Assembly: GCA_902795345.1 (NCBI GenBank)
Contig: CADBKO010000009.1
Span: 57,951 to 121,950 of the forward strand
DNA: 64,000 bases
DNA from: Oscillospiraceae bacterium
GTDB taxonomy: Bacteria; Bacillota; Clostridia; Oscillospirales; Oscillospiraceae
Direction: 5' to 3'
Under the pieces are notes generated by a model, which saw only the letters and a program-made list of their open reading frames with translations, was not told where the DNA came from and did no database searches. Positions 33,285 to 42,743 of this stretch are shown here, one piece after another (position 1 is the first letter of the stretch; each line of letters begins with the position of its first letter). The position numbers and the translations under genes are program-made.

Positions 33285-35504
33285 ATGAAAAGAGCATTGT
33301 GTCTGGTCCTGGCCCTGGTGCTGATCCTGGCCCTGGGGATGCCCGCCGCCGCGGAATCGGCGGAGGAGCAGCTCAAGCGCGTGACCCTCCGGGTAAAGAC
33401 CACCCTGGACATCGGGGACGACTACGATTCCTTCAACGGTGACAGCTATACCCTGGGCGGCGCGACCTGGTGGCGGCTGTACTGGGAAAAGGAGGACGAG
33501 GGCCTTTACGTCACCTGTGACGATAACGGCAAGGTCTATTCCTTCGACCGCTATGATTACAATGAGGATTATTCCTATTCTTCCGGCCTCCATTTCCCCG
33601 CCTTCGGCTATGCGGAGGCCCTGGCGGAAGCGGAAGCCTTCCTGCCCCGCGTCCTGGGGGAGGGCGAGGGCTTCCTGTTCCAGGAGCAGCCGGACCGGCT
33701 GCGCAACTACGGACGCTATTACCTCAGCGGCACCCTCACCCTCAACGGGGTGCCCACGGAAGCGGGCATCAGCCTCACCTTCCGCACCTCCGACGGATTT
33801 CTGACCTCCTTCCGCCGGGATGATGCGGAATCCTTTATCACCGGCGGCGTCCCCTCCCCGGCGCCCGCCGTCACCCCGGAGCAGGCCATGGAGGCCCTGC
33901 GGGGGGCGCTGAGCACCAGCCTCAGCTGGTCTTACAGCGACTATGAGAAGCATGAAGTGCGCCTGACCTATTTCGTGAACCTGGATTATAACGTCATGGT
34001 GGACGCCCAGACCGGCGCTCTGCTGGACCGCTGGGACGGGGGCATGCGGGGCGGCTATGCCAACGGCTTCGGCGCAGAGCCAGAGGAAGCCCCTGCCGCC
34101 GCGGATGAGAACAAAGGACTCACCCCCTATGAGATCGCCGCTGCGGAGAAGTTCGAGGGCGTGCTGGACGGGGAAGCCCTGAAGGCCGCCGCCATGCAGG
34201 AGGAAGCCTTCGGCATCACGGAGGACTATGTGCTGGGCACCGTCACCTATCGGGCCGCCCAGCCCAGCGTGGACCCCGCTGAGCTGCCGGAGGGGGAGGA
34301 GGCGGACGACACCGTCACCGCCACCTTCCGCCTGAGCAAGGCCCTCGCGGGGGCAGAGTTCGGCCTGAGCCAAAAGGAGTATAACGAACTGGTGGACTCC
34401 GGCTATGCCCCCACCGTCTGGAAGACCTTCACCGCCGACGCCCGCACCGGGGAAGTGCAGAGCGTATATACCTCTTACAGCGGCTTCGGCTGGCGGGAGG
34501 AGAAGGAGGAGGCGGCGGATCCCGCCATCTCCGAGACCGCGCTCCGCTTCCTGGAGAAGCGTTACGGCGATTGGCTGCCCCTCTGTGAGCAGACCTGGGC
34601 AAGCCAGTCCCGCTGGAACGTCCCGGTCAACAGCTTCACCTATACCCGCATGGAGGCGGGCTTCCCCTGCCCCATGAATACCATCTCCGTCAGCGTCAAC
34701 GCGGCCACCGGCTATGTGGACTCCTTCTCCGCGACCTGGGACGAGGAGATGACCTTCGGCCCCTCCGGCCCCCTGGTGGGGGAGGAGGCCGCCATGGACA
34801 GCTTCCTGGCCTGCTACGAGGCGAAGCTGTGCTATGTCACCGTTCCCGAGGACAAGGATAATTGGGAGAGCCCCCGCCATTGGCTCCTGGTCTACCTGCC
34901 CGATTCCGGCAGCGGCTGGGTCAGCGGCATCGACGCCGTCACCGGCCAGGCGGATTACAGCGACTGGAGCTATGAGAGCGCCTTCCCCCAGTATGACGAT
35001 CTGGCGGACAGCTATGCCCGGACGGAGATCGAGACCCTGGCGAAATACGGCATTGGCTGGTACGGCGTGGACAAGTTCCAGCCCACTGCCCGGGTGACGG
35101 AGCTGGATATGATCCTGCTGATGCTCTCCGCCGTGGGCTGGCAGCCGGATTACGAGACCTATCACAACGCTTCCAAGGAGGAGCTGGACAGCCTCTATTC
35201 CTCCGCCTACTACCAGGGCTTCATCGCCACCCGGGAGCAAAACCCGGACCGCCCGGTGACCCGGACGGAGCTGTGCCGCTGCTTCGTCAGCCTCAGCGGC
35301 ATGCAGGAGGCGGCGTCGCTCAAGGGCATCTTCGCCTGCGGCTTCTCCGACGAGGATCAGATCCCCGAAGAGGACCTGGGCTATGTGGCCATCGCCAAGG
35401 GCCTGGGCGTGGTCCAGGGGGACCGCAGCGGCGCCTTCCGCCCGGCTGACGGCGCCACCCGCCAGGAGCTGGCGGTGATGCTCTACCGATACCTATCCAG
35501 ATAA
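33285..35504 (+). CDS. Secreted YcdB/YcdC-repeat protein with S-layer homology domain
   Basis: 739 residues. A Sec signal peptide ends at about AAAES. Two or more YcdB/YcdC-like (DUF4901) modules follow, with recurrent Y-V/A-D-A-x-T-G-x-V/L motifs (VDAQTGALLD, ADARTGEVQS, VNAATGYVDS, IDAVTGQADY). The last ~170 residues are S-layer-homology-like, ending FRPADGATRQELAVMLYRYL. It is likely exported and attached to cell-wall polysaccharide. AGGAAAGGAG precedes the chosen ATG. Confidence 0.85.
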   Translation: MKRALCLVLALVLILALGMPAAAESAEEQLKRVTLRVKTTLDIGDDYDSFNGDSYTLGGATWWRLYWEKEDEGLYVTCDDNGKVYSFDRYDYNEDYSYSSGLHFPAFGYAEALAEAEAFLPRVLGEGEGFLFQEQPDRLRNYGRYYLSGTLTLNGVPTEAGISLTFRTSDGFLTSFRRDDAESFITGGVPSPAPAVTPEQAMEALRGALSTSLSWSYSDYEKHEVRLTYFVNLDYNVMVDAQTGALLDRWDGGMRGGYANGFGAEPEEAPAAADENKGLTPYEIAAAEKFEGVLDGEALKAAAMQEEAFGITEDYVLGTVTYRAAQPSVDPAELPEGEEADDTVTATFRLSKALAGAEFGLSQKEYNELVDSGYAPTVWKTFTADARTGEVQSVYTSYSGFGWREEKEEAADPAISETALRFLEKRYGDWLPLCEQTWASQSRWNVPVNSFTYTRMEAGFPCPMNTISVSVNAATGYVDSFSATWDEEMTFGPSGPLVGEEAAMDSFLACYEAKLCYVTVPEDKDNWESPRHWLLVYLPDSGSGWVSGIDAVTGQADYSDWSYESAFPQYDDLADSYARTEIETLAKYGIGWYGVDKFQPTARVTELDMILLMLSAVGWQPDYETYHNASKEELDSLYSSAYYQGFIATREQNPDRPVTRTELCRCFVSLSGMQEAASLKGIFACGFSDEDQIPEEDLGYVAIAKGLGVVQGDRSGAFRPADGATRQELAVMLYRYLSR

Positions 35505-35518
35505 TCAAATCGAAACGC

Positions 35519-35550
35519 GCAGGACCGCCGGGGTTCCCCGGCGGTCCTGT
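35519..35550. terminator. Bidirectional hairpin terminator
   Basis: AGGACCGCCGGGG and CCCCGGCGGTCCT pair around TT between convergent genes. T tracts are weak on both sides. Confidence 0.6.
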
Positions 35551-35552
35551 CT

Positions 35553-36770
35553 CTATCGTATGGAGTCTGCCAGTATCCCGGCCCACTGCTCCGGGGGCAT
35601 GTCTTCCCCGGGCCCGGTCTGATAAAACATGGCCCGGAGCACGACCCTGCCCTGCCGCAGCACCACGCAGGGGAAATGCACAAAGTTTCGGTAAGCCGTC
35701 GCCTCGTCCAGACCGAGGTCCGGGTATTCCAGGGACTCCCGCCAGCCCCGCCCGGTTTTCCGGCGGTCTACCCGCAAAAACTCCCCGGCCAGGGCTCTGG
35801 CCAGCCACTCCCACCGGGCTTCGAAGTAGGTGACGTAGAGGCCTCCGTCCAGGGCCGTCCCGTCCGGGCGGAGGATGCGGGCGTGCTCTTCGAGGTCCAC
35901 ATACCGGCGGACAAAGGCATTGGACTTGTCGGTCACGGAGCTGTTAAGCATATCCGACCCGGTCAGCCGGAAATCTCCCTCCGCGAAATCCCGCATGTCT
36001 GCAAAGGGCAAGGTCCCCGTGTAATCAGCCAGAGCCTCCTTTCCCCTGCCCTCGAGATTTCCGGCCCACAGGTGCAGGAGCACCAGAAGCCAGGTGAGGA
36101 ACAGCAGAAGATGGATCAGCAGCCTTGCGTAATAGGCCGTCCGCCCCCGCCGCCAGTCCCCGTCGTGCCGCAGGGGTACCCCCGCCGCCAGGCGCTTCTT
36201 CAGCCGCCCCAGGTGGACTGCCTCCCGCACCGGGGCGGCTATCAGCCACAGGGCGAGAAATGCGGTGAGCAGGGTGATGGGGAGCCCCGCTGCCGCCGCG
36301 GACAGCAGGAGGGAGCCGCCCCGCAGCTGCACTGCGAACAGATTGATTACGAGAACGAGGAGGAGGCTCAGAAGACTGTTGATCTGCCTTCTTTCCAGAG
36401 ACTTGATCGCCAGGGCCTGGACCCGGGGGTCGGTGTGCAGCTCCGGCCCGCCGCCCGCCGGGCTGCGGTAGATGTGGAATTGTCCCCGTCGGGCCACGTA
36501 TTCCCAGCCGAAATCGGCGTTCATTTCCTCCGCCTCCGGGTCCGGCGCGCCGCCGTTGTCGTCGAAGTCCCCAACACGGCGGGTGGAAGCCTCCAGCCGG
36601 TAGCGGACGGGGGCGGGCTCCGCCTTTTCAAAGGCCGCTACGCCCAGAAAGATGTTGTCCTTTTCCAGCATCCAGCCCTGTGCGGCCATGTCCTCCAGCC
36701 AGCTCTCCGTGGCCTCCACGTCATAGGGCGGGCAGGGGGGCAGACGGTAGAGCCGGTCCTTGATCCGCAT
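35553..36770 (-). CDS. DUF2812 domain membrane protein
   Basis: 405 residues. The N-terminal part (YDVEATESWLEDMAAQGWML ... VRYRLEA) is the DUF2812 signature. A central pair of hydrophobic stretches, then another membrane pair (LLIHLLLFLTWLLVLLHLW), precede a large extracytoplasmic C-terminal domain with no recognised fold. DUF2812 genes typically follow PadR regulators, as here, with a 50-base overlap. The ATG was chosen because GGAGG lies 8 bases upstream. Function is unknown. Confidence 0.82.
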   Translation of the reverse strand: MRIKDRLYRLPPCPPYDVEATESWLEDMAAQGWMLEKDNIFLGVAAFEKAEPAPVRYRLEASTRRVGDFDDNGGAPDPEAEEMNADFGWEYVARRGQFHIYRSPAGGGPELHTDPRVQALAIKSLERRQINSLLSLLLVLVINLFAVQLRGGSLLLSAAAAGLPITLLTAFLALWLIAAPVREAVHLGRLKKRLAAGVPLRHDGDWRRGRTAYYARLLIHLLLFLTWLLVLLHLWAGNLEGRGKEALADYTGTLPFADMRDFAEGDFRLTGSDMLNSSVTDKSNAFVRRYVDLEEHARILRPDGTALDGGLYVTYFEARWEWLARALAGEFLRVDRRKTGRGWRESLEYPDLGLDEATAYRNFVHFPCVVLRQGRVVLRAMFYQTGPGEDMPPEQWAGILADSIR

Positions 36771-37107
36771 GGGGATCACCTCCCTCCGGCAGCGGAAGGG
36801 CTATGGCGGTCTCCGCGTCCCGCAGGCACTGCCGCAGCCGCCCCACCTCGCTCACATAAGCCATCCGGCCCTCTTCTGTCAACGCATAGGTGCGTTTCCG
36901 CCCCTCCGTGGCCACCTCCCGGAGATAACCGTATTCCAGAAAACGGGAGAGGATGGTATACAGAGTGCCGGGGCCAAGCTGCACCCGGCCCCTGGTCAGC
37001 TTTTCCGTGAAGGCGGCGATCTCGATCCCGCATTTCGGCCCCCAAAGCAGGGCCAGCAGGGTATAGAACATGCTTTCGGTCATGGCCTCCAGCGCTTTCT
37101 TCGGCAT
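36721..37107 (-). CDS. PadR family transcriptional regulator
   Basis: 128 residues. The winged helix is clear: SMFYTLLALLWGPKCGIEIA, RGRVQLGPGTLYTILSRF and GRKRTYALTEEGR. The start is preceded by GGAGGGACGG. It overlaps the DUF2812 gene by 50 bases, so the two form one translational unit. The promoter holds a perfect inverted repeat, consistent with autorepression. The inducer is unknown. Confidence 0.9.
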   Translation of the reverse strand: MPKKALEAMTESMFYTLLALLWGPKCGIEIAAFTEKLTRGRVQLGPGTLYTILSRFLEYGYLREVATEGRKRTYALTEEGRMAYVSEVGRLRQCLRDAETAIALPLPEGGDPHADQGPALPSAPLPAL

Positions 37108-37134
37108 TTCCCGTCCCTCCTGATATCGTGCATC

Positions 37135-37179
37135 AATATCGAATAACGATATTATAAAGGCGGCAGCGGCGCCTGTCAA
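37135..37179 (-). promoter_or_regulatory. padR promoter with palindromic operator
   Basis: Minus-strand TTGACA (37174-37179) and TATAAT (37151-37156) have a 17-base spacer. AATATCG-AATAA-CGATATT (37135-37153) overlaps the -10 and the start region. A third ATATCG occurs at 37123-37128. Confidence 0.82.
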
Positions 37180-37334
37180 GAGGCACCCGTTCTCCGGGAC
37201 AAAAAACGGAAGAAAAACGCAGGCGCATTTGCATTATTTCTTTTCAAAAAGGCTACCCAGCGGCCATGCTTTGTGGTACAATAATTAAATAGGAAGATGG
37301 GAAATTGCCGGCATCCGGCGGATGGGAGAGACCC

Positions 37335-38648
37335 ATGAGACGAATCCTCCTGCTGCTTCTCGGCGCAGCGCTGCTGACCCTCTGTGGCTGCGGCCTGAGC
37401 GGCGACATCGACGAGCTTTACAGTCTGCCCCAGATGGCGGATGAATATATGGAGCTTCAGCGGGCCATCGACGACGTCCTCAGCGGCGGCGCGGTCTATT
37501 CCGCCCCGGTGGACGGGGTCCACCGGCAGAGCGTGCAGCTCTGCGACCTCAACGGGGACGGGGAGGAGGAAGCGGTCGCCTTCTTTGCCGCCGACGGGGA
37601 AAAGCCCCTGAAGATCTGCTTTTTCCGCCGCAGCGCCGGAAAATATGAAAAAGCCGCCGTGATCGAGGGGGCGGGCAGCAGCATCGAGAGCATCGACTAT
37701 GAGGACCTGGACGGCGACGGCTGGATGGAGGCCATCGTGGGCTGGGGCATGGGCGGCGACCTGAAGATGCTGGAGATCTACACCCTCAAGGGCTTCCAGG
37801 TGGCCTCCATCGCCGCCGCGGATTACAGCCGCTATCTCACCGCTGATATGAACGGGGACGGGCGGCGGGAGCTGCTGGCGGTCCGCCGGGGCTCGGTGGA
37901 GGCATCCGGCAGCGTCACCCTCTATGCCGTCGCCGGGGACGGGGAGACCTCCTTCGCCACGGAAAAGCTCTCCACCGGGCTGGACGGCATCACCAAGCTG
38001 GCCGTGGGGGCCTTGAAGGACAGGCCCGGCGCCCTCTTTGTGGAGGGCAGCTGTCAGGGCGGGCTGGTGACGGATATCCTCACCTATGAGGACGGCGTGC
38101 TGAAAAACATCACCCTGGACCCGGCCACCGGCGTCAGCCAGGGGACCCTGCGGTCCTCCACGGCGGCCTTCCAGGACCTGGCGGGAGACGAGAACTACCT
38201 GATCCCCATCCCCAGGCCCCTCCCCGCCCAGGGAGAGACGGTCTACCGGGTGCTGGACTGGTACGGCTACAACAGCCGGGGCAAGCGCACCATCGTCACC
38301 ACCACCTATCATAATTATTCCGACAGCTGGTATCTCATCCTGCCGGAGAGCTGGGGCGAGATCAGCCTCCGCCGGGAGGACAGCGACGTGGGCGAGCGGG
38401 CCGTGGTTTTTTCCTTCTGGAATGGGGAGGGACAGCCGGTGACGGACTTTTTGGCGATCTACACCCTCTCCGGGGAGAACCGGGAGGAGCTGGCCGCCCG
38501 GGAGGGCCGCAGCGTGATCCACTCCGGGGGCGAGACCATCTATGCCGCCGAGCTGCGCCTGAGCCGGGAGGAGTGGCCCGAAGCGCCGGACATGGCCTGG
38601 CTGCGGCAGAATTTCCGCCCCATCTATGCCGAGTGGGCGGCGCAGTAA
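37335..38648 (+). CDS. Lipoprotein with FG-GAP/VCBS-like calcium-type repeats
   Basis: 437 residues. The signal peptide ends in a lipobox (ALLTLCGC). Three D-x-(D/N)-G-D-G loops appear in order: DLNGDGEEEAV, DLDGDGWMEAI and DMNGDGRREL, as in integrin-like FG-GAP propeller repeats. It is exported and membrane-anchored. It precedes the response regulator and kinase by 85 bases on the same strand and may act with them as an external sensor (inference). A TACAAT extended -10 lies at 37277-37282. Confidence 0.82.
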   Translation: MRRILLLLLGAALLTLCGCGLSGDIDELYSLPQMADEYMELQRAIDDVLSGGAVYSAPVDGVHRQSVQLCDLNGDGEEEAVAFFAADGEKPLKICFFRRSAGKYEKAAVIEGAGSSIESIDYEDLDGDGWMEAIVGWGMGGDLKMLEIYTLKGFQVASIAAADYSRYLTADMNGDGRRELLAVRRGSVEASGSVTLYAVAGDGETSFATEKLSTGLDGITKLAVGALKDRPGALFVEGSCQGGLVTDILTYEDGVLKNITLDPATGVSQGTLRSSTAAFQDLAGDENYLIPIPRPLPAQGETVYRVLDWYGYNSRGKRTIVTTTYHNYSDSWYLILPESWGEISLRREDSDVGERAVVFSFWNGEGQPVTDFLAIYTLSGENREELAAREGRSVIHSGGETIYAAELRLSREEWPEAPDMAWLRQNFRPIYAEWAAQ

Positions 38649-38733
38649 CATTTCCTGCGGGCGCCTTGCTGCCGGAAGGCCGATCATGGAGCAAGAAACC
38701 GATCCACACCCTGCATGAAAATGGAGGATGGCT

Positions 38734-39423
38734 ATGAAAAAAGTATTGGTCCTGGAGGACGAGGTGGGCATCCGCAGCTTTCTCGTCATCAATCTGAAGC
38801 GCTCCGGCTATGAACCCCTGGAGGCGGGCACCGGAGCGGAGGCTTTTGAGCTTTTGCGCGCCAACCCGGATATCAAGGTGGCCCTGCTGGACGTGATGCT
38901 GCCGGATACGGACGGCTTTGAGGTCTGCCGCAAGATCCGGGCCTCCGGCAGCAAAATGGGCATCATCATGCTCACCGCCCGCACCCAGGAGATGGACAAG
39001 GTCACCGGCCTCATGACCGGGGCCGACGACTATGTGACCAAGCCCCTGGCCTCCATCGCGGAGCTCACCGCCCGGGTGGACGCGCTCTACCGCCGGGTGG
39101 GGGGCGACGACCTGCCCGAGACGGGGGAGGTGGTGCGGGGCCCCTTCCGGCTCAACACCCGCAACCGCACCCTGGAGAAGAACGGGGAGCGCATCCGCCT
39201 GACCCAGGTGGAATATGCCATCGTGAAGCTCTTTATGGACAATCCCGGCAAGGCCCTGAGCCGGGAGGAGATCCTGGCCTCCGTCTGGGGCCCGGATTAC
39301 GACGGGGACCTGAAGATCGTGGACGTGAATATCCGCCGCCTCCGCCTGAAGGTGGAGGACGATCCCCAGACCCCCGGCTGCATCACCACCGTTTGGGGCT
39401 TCGGCTATAAGTGGGGCTTCTGA
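38734..39423 (+). CDS. OmpR/PhoB family response regulator
   Basis: 229 residues. Receiver domain with acidic pair (LEDE), phospho-acceptor Asp in LLDVMLPDTDG, conserved Thr in MLTAR and Lys in VTKPL; then a winged-helix output domain ending ITTVWGFGYKW. The second ATG was chosen because GGAGG sits 6 bases before it; the first ATG abuts that site. Its stop overlaps the kinase start (TGATG). Confidence 0.94.
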   Translation: MKKVLVLEDEVGIRSFLVINLKRSGYEPLEAGTGAEAFELLRANPDIKVALLDVMLPDTDGFEVCRKIRASGSKMGIIMLTARTQEMDKVTGLMTGADDYVTKPLASIAELTARVDALYRRVGGDDLPETGEVVRGPFRLNTRNRTLEKNGERIRLTQVEYAIVKLFMDNPGKALSREEILASVWGPDYDGDLKIVDVNIRRLRLKVEDDPQTPGCITTVWGFGYKWGF

Positions 39424-40889
39424 TGCCGGGCAGGGAGCCTGTCCGTCCCTTCCGGGTCCGGGGTCTGCGAAGACGCTGGATGCTCAGCAGCATGGCCGTC
39501 ATGCTGCTGCTGACCCTGTTTGCCCTCATCACCTATACCGCGGTGGTGGGCAGTTATTATTACAGCAGCGTGCGCACGGGCCTGGAGACCAAGGCCAGCT
39601 CCTCCTCCGCCTTTTTCTCCAATTATGTGACGCGGACTTATGCGGAATACTACCAGAGCGCCTACCGCTACACCGCCCTTTTCGACGAGCGGGACAAGCT
39701 GGACCTGCAGTTCATCAGCCCCTCCGGGCGGATCGAAGTCTCCACCTATGGCCTCACCGCCGGCACCATGCCCGGCACGGAGGACATCAGCGCCGCCCTG
39801 GAGACGAAGGAGATGCGCTCCTTCCTGGGCCGCGACCCCGCCACCGGGGAGCGGATCGTGGCGGTCTCCAGCCCTCTGGTCTATGGCGACGGGCGGATCA
39901 TGGGCATCATCCGCTATGTGTCCAGCCTGAAGCTGGTGGACCGGCTGGTGGTGCGCAATGCCCTTATTGCCGTTGCCATCACGGCGGGGCTGCTGCTGGC
40001 GGTGTTCCTGACGAACACGGTTTTCATCCGCAATATCGTGACCCCCATAGGGGAAGTCACCGCCATGACCCGCCGGATCGCCGACGGGGGCTACGGCAGC
40101 CAGATCGAGAACAACTACCGGGACGAGATGGGGGAGATGGTATCCGCCATCAACGACCTCTCCATCCAGATCAGCCATTCGGAGAAGGTAAAGACCGAAT
40201 TCATCTCCTCCGTCTCCCATGAGCTGCGCACCCCCCTCACCGCCATCACCGGCTGGACGGAGACCCTCAGCTATGACGAAAGCCTGGACGAGGAGACGAG
40301 GAAGAAGGGCCTTGCCATCGTGCTGGAGGAGGCCCGGCGGCTGACCAACATGGTGGAGGAGCTGCTGGTATTCACCCGCATCGAGGACGGGCGCTTCACC
40401 GTGCGCATCGAGAAGCTGGACATCGAGGCGGAGCTGGAGGAAGCCTGCTTTACCTGCCGGGAGCTCATCAAGCAGGAGGGCATCAAGCTGGAATACACCC
40501 CGCCGGAGGAGCCCATGCCCATCATCCCCGGGGACCCGGAGCGGCTCAAGCAGGTCATTCTGAATATCCTGGACAATGCGGCCAAGCACGGAGGCAGCGG
40601 CAAGCGCATCGTGGTGGACCTGGACCTGGAGGAGGACTACCAGGCCTCCGGCAAGGACTTCGTGCGCATCCGGGTGCGGGACTTCGGCCCCGGCATCCCG
40701 CCGGACGAGTTGGGCAGCGTCAAACTGAAATTCTACCGGGGCAGCAGCAAGGCCCGGGGCAGCGGCATCGGCCTGGCGGTCTGCGACGAGATCGTCCGCC
40801 TGCACAACGGCATCCTGGACATCGACAACGCCCCCGGCGGGGGCTGCGTGGTCAGCGTCCTGCTTCCCACGGGGCCGCTGCCGCAATAG
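39423..40889 (+). CDS. Sensor histidine kinase
   Basis: 488 residues: membrane helix near 20-45, an extracytoplasmic domain of about 140 residues, a second helix around 180-200, HAMP (IVTPIGEVTAMTRRIADGG), H-box SVSHELRTPLTAITGW, N-box ILNILDNAAKHGG and G-boxes RDFGPGIPP and GSGIGLAV. It phosphorylates the adjacent response regulator. The co-transcribed lipoprotein is a candidate ligand-sensing partner. The signal is unknown. Confidence 0.94.
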   Translation: MPGREPVRPFRVRGLRRRWMLSSMAVMLLLTLFALITYTAVVGSYYYSSVRTGLETKASSSSAFFSNYVTRTYAEYYQSAYRYTALFDERDKLDLQFISPSGRIEVSTYGLTAGTMPGTEDISAALETKEMRSFLGRDPATGERIVAVSSPLVYGDGRIMGIIRYVSSLKLVDRLVVRNALIAVAITAGLLLAVFLTNTVFIRNIVTPIGEVTAMTRRIADGGYGSQIENNYRDEMGEMVSAINDLSIQISHSEKVKTEFISSVSHELRTPLTAITGWTETLSYDESLDEETRKKGLAIVLEEARRLTNMVEELLVFTRIEDGRFTVRIEKLDIEAELEEACFTCRELIKQEGIKLEYTPPEEPMPIIPGDPERLKQVILNILDNAAKHGGSGKRIVVDLDLEEDYQASGKDFVRIRVRDFGPGIPPDELGSVKLKFYRGSSKARGSGIGLAVCDEIVRLHNGILDIDNAPGGGCVVSVLLPTGPLPQ

Positions 40890-40905
40890 GAGAGATAAGA
40901 GATAT

Positions 40906-41856
40906 ATGAAGAAAAAACAAGGCGGGGGCTTCCGCACCACCATCGGCGGCCAGGCCCTCATAGAGGGCATCCTGATGCGGGGCCCGGAAAAGCAGGCCAT
41001 CGTGGTCCGCCTGGCGGACGGGACCCTGCAGGAAAAAACGGAAGAACTGAAGCTCATCAAGGACCGCTATCCCATCCTGGGCTGGCCCCTGATCCGGGGC
41101 GTGGTGATCTTTTTCTCCTCCCTCATCAACGGGGTAAAGGCCCTCATGTATTCTGCCGACTGCCTCCCCGAGGAGGAGCAGGCCGCCCAGGAGGACAAGC
41201 TGGACAAGTGGATAAACGCCCACTTTGAGGGGGAGAAGGCCAAAAAGATGATCATCGGGGTGTCCGTGGCCCTGGGGCTCATCCTGGCGGTAGCCATTTT
41301 CATGGTGCTGCCCTACCTGGTCACCGGCGTCTTTACGAAATCCATCGGCTCCTCCTTCCTCAAGAATGTCATCGACGGGGTGCTTCGCATCCTGATCTTC
41401 CTGGTCTATATCCGCCTGGTCACCATGTCCAAGGACATCCACCGGGTCTTCGAGTACCACGGAGCGGAGCATAAGAGCATCCACTGCTATGAGAAGGGCC
41501 TGCCCCTGACGGTGGAGAACATCCGGCCCCAGCCCCGGGAGCATCCCCGCTGCGGCACCAGCTTCCTTTTCGTGGTGATGATCGTTTCCTTCCTGGTGTT
41601 CAGCGTCGTGAGCTGGAAAAACCGGATCGTGGCCTTCTTCCTCCGCCTGGCGCTGCTGCCGGTGGTGGTGGCCTTCAGCTATGAGATCAACCGCTGGGCG
41701 GGCCGGCATGATAATCTCCTGAGCCGCATCCTCTCCGCCCCCGGCCGGGCCCTGCAGAAGCTGACGGTCTTCGAGCCGGACGAGAGCATGATGGAGTGCG
41801 CCGCCCGGGCCCTGACCCTGGTCATCCCGGAGCGGGAAGGGGCGGACCGCTGGTGA
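40906..41856 (+). CDS. DUF1385 family membrane protein (YqhQ-like)
   Basis: 316 residues. Opens with FRTTIGGQALIEGILMRGP, the DUF1385 signature, and contains VFEYHGAEHKSIHCYE and HPRCGTSFLF, also conserved. Four or so membrane helices. Function is unestablished. DUF1385 genes are typically directly upstream of prmC in Clostridia, as here, where they overlap by 4 bases (GTGA). Confidence 0.88.
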   Translation: MKKKQGGGFRTTIGGQALIEGILMRGPEKQAIVVRLADGTLQEKTEELKLIKDRYPILGWPLIRGVVIFFSSLINGVKALMYSADCLPEEEQAAQEDKLDKWINAHFEGEKAKKMIIGVSVALGLILAVAIFMVLPYLVTGVFTKSIGSSFLKNVIDGVLRILIFLVYIRLVTMSKDIHRVFEYHGAEHKSIHCYEKGLPLTVENIRPQPREHPRCGTSFLFVVMIVSFLVFSVVSWKNRIVAFFLRLALLPVVVAFSYEINRWAGRHDNLLSRILSAPGRALQKLTVFEPDESMMECAARALTLVIPEREGADRW

Positions 41857-42731
41857 AGACCTACAACGACGTGTATATGGAGGCCCGCCGCGCCCTGCGC
41901 AGCGCGGGGGTGGAGGCCTATGGGCTGGAAGCCCGCCTCCTTCTGGCCGCCGCCGCGGATAAGAGCGTGGAGGATTTCCTGCGGGATGTCCGCCTTTATC
42001 CCGGCGGAGACTTTGAGGCGCGGGCGCAGGAATATCTGGACCGCCGCCTGGCGGGCGAGCCCGCCGCCTACATCGCGGGCAGCTGGGAATTCCACGGCCT
42101 GGAGCTGGAAGTGAACGCCAATGTGCTGATCCCCCGCAGCGATACGGAGGTGGTGACGGAGGCCGCCATCGCCTTTCTGGGGGACCGGCGGGAAGCCCGG
42201 GTGCTGGACCTGTGCACCGGGAGCGGCTGCATCGGCCTGGCCATCGCCGCCGCCGTACCGGACTGCCGGGTGGTGCTGGCGGACATCGACCGGCGGGCCC
42301 TGATGCTGGCCAGGCGCAACGCCCTAAGAACGAAGCTGAGCCAGCGCGTCCTGGCTCTGGAGGCGGATGCTCTGGCTCCCCCCTCCCGGCAGCTAGGCAT
42401 GTTCGACCTCATCGTGTCCAACCCGCCCTATGTCCCCACGGAGGAACTGGAGAGGCTGGATGCTTCCGTCCGGGATTATGAGCCCTGGACCGCCTTGGAC
42501 GGGGGCGCCGACGGGCTGGATTTTTACCGGGCCATCTTCGCCCGCTGGCCGGTCCTGCTGAAGGCGGACGGCTGCCTGGCCCTGGAATGTGGGGAAGGGC
42601 AGAGCGAAACCCTCCGCCGGTTCGGGACCCAGGTGGGCTTCACGGAGATCGCCGTTTTCCCCGATGCCGGGGGAACGGAACGGGCCCTCACCTTCCGCAG
42701 AACGAACGAAAACGAAAAGTCAGAAATATAA
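41853..42731 (+). CDS. prmC: Release factor glutamine methyltransferase
   Basis: 292 residues. Methylates the GGQ glutamine of RF1/RF2. Helical N-terminal domain, then a SAM-binding fold with DLCTGSGCIGLAIA and the catalytic NPPY motif (VSNPPYVP). Start is a GTG inside the end of the DUF1385 gene. It is 12 bases before recA. prfA, its usual neighbour, is not in the window. Confidence 0.93.
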   Translation: MKTYNDVYMEARRALRSAGVEAYGLEARLLLAAAADKSVEDFLRDVRLYPGGDFEARAQEYLDRRLAGEPAAYIAGSWEFHGLELEVNANVLIPRSDTEVVTEAAIAFLGDRREARVLDLCTGSGCIGLAIAAAVPDCRVVLADIDRRALMLARRNALRTKLSQRVLALEADALAPPSRQLGMFDLIVSNPPYVPTEELERLDASVRDYEPWTALDGGADGLDFYRAIFARWPVLLKADGCLALECGEGQSETLRRFGTQVGFTEIAVFPDAGGTERALTFRRTNENEKSEI

Positions 42732-42743
42732 GGAGGACTCCCC

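Noticed and set aside
33033..35240. 735-codon minus-strand frame opposite the YcdB/SLH gene
   Set aside because: Shadow of a well-supported gene with signal peptide; it even runs through the palindromic repeat.
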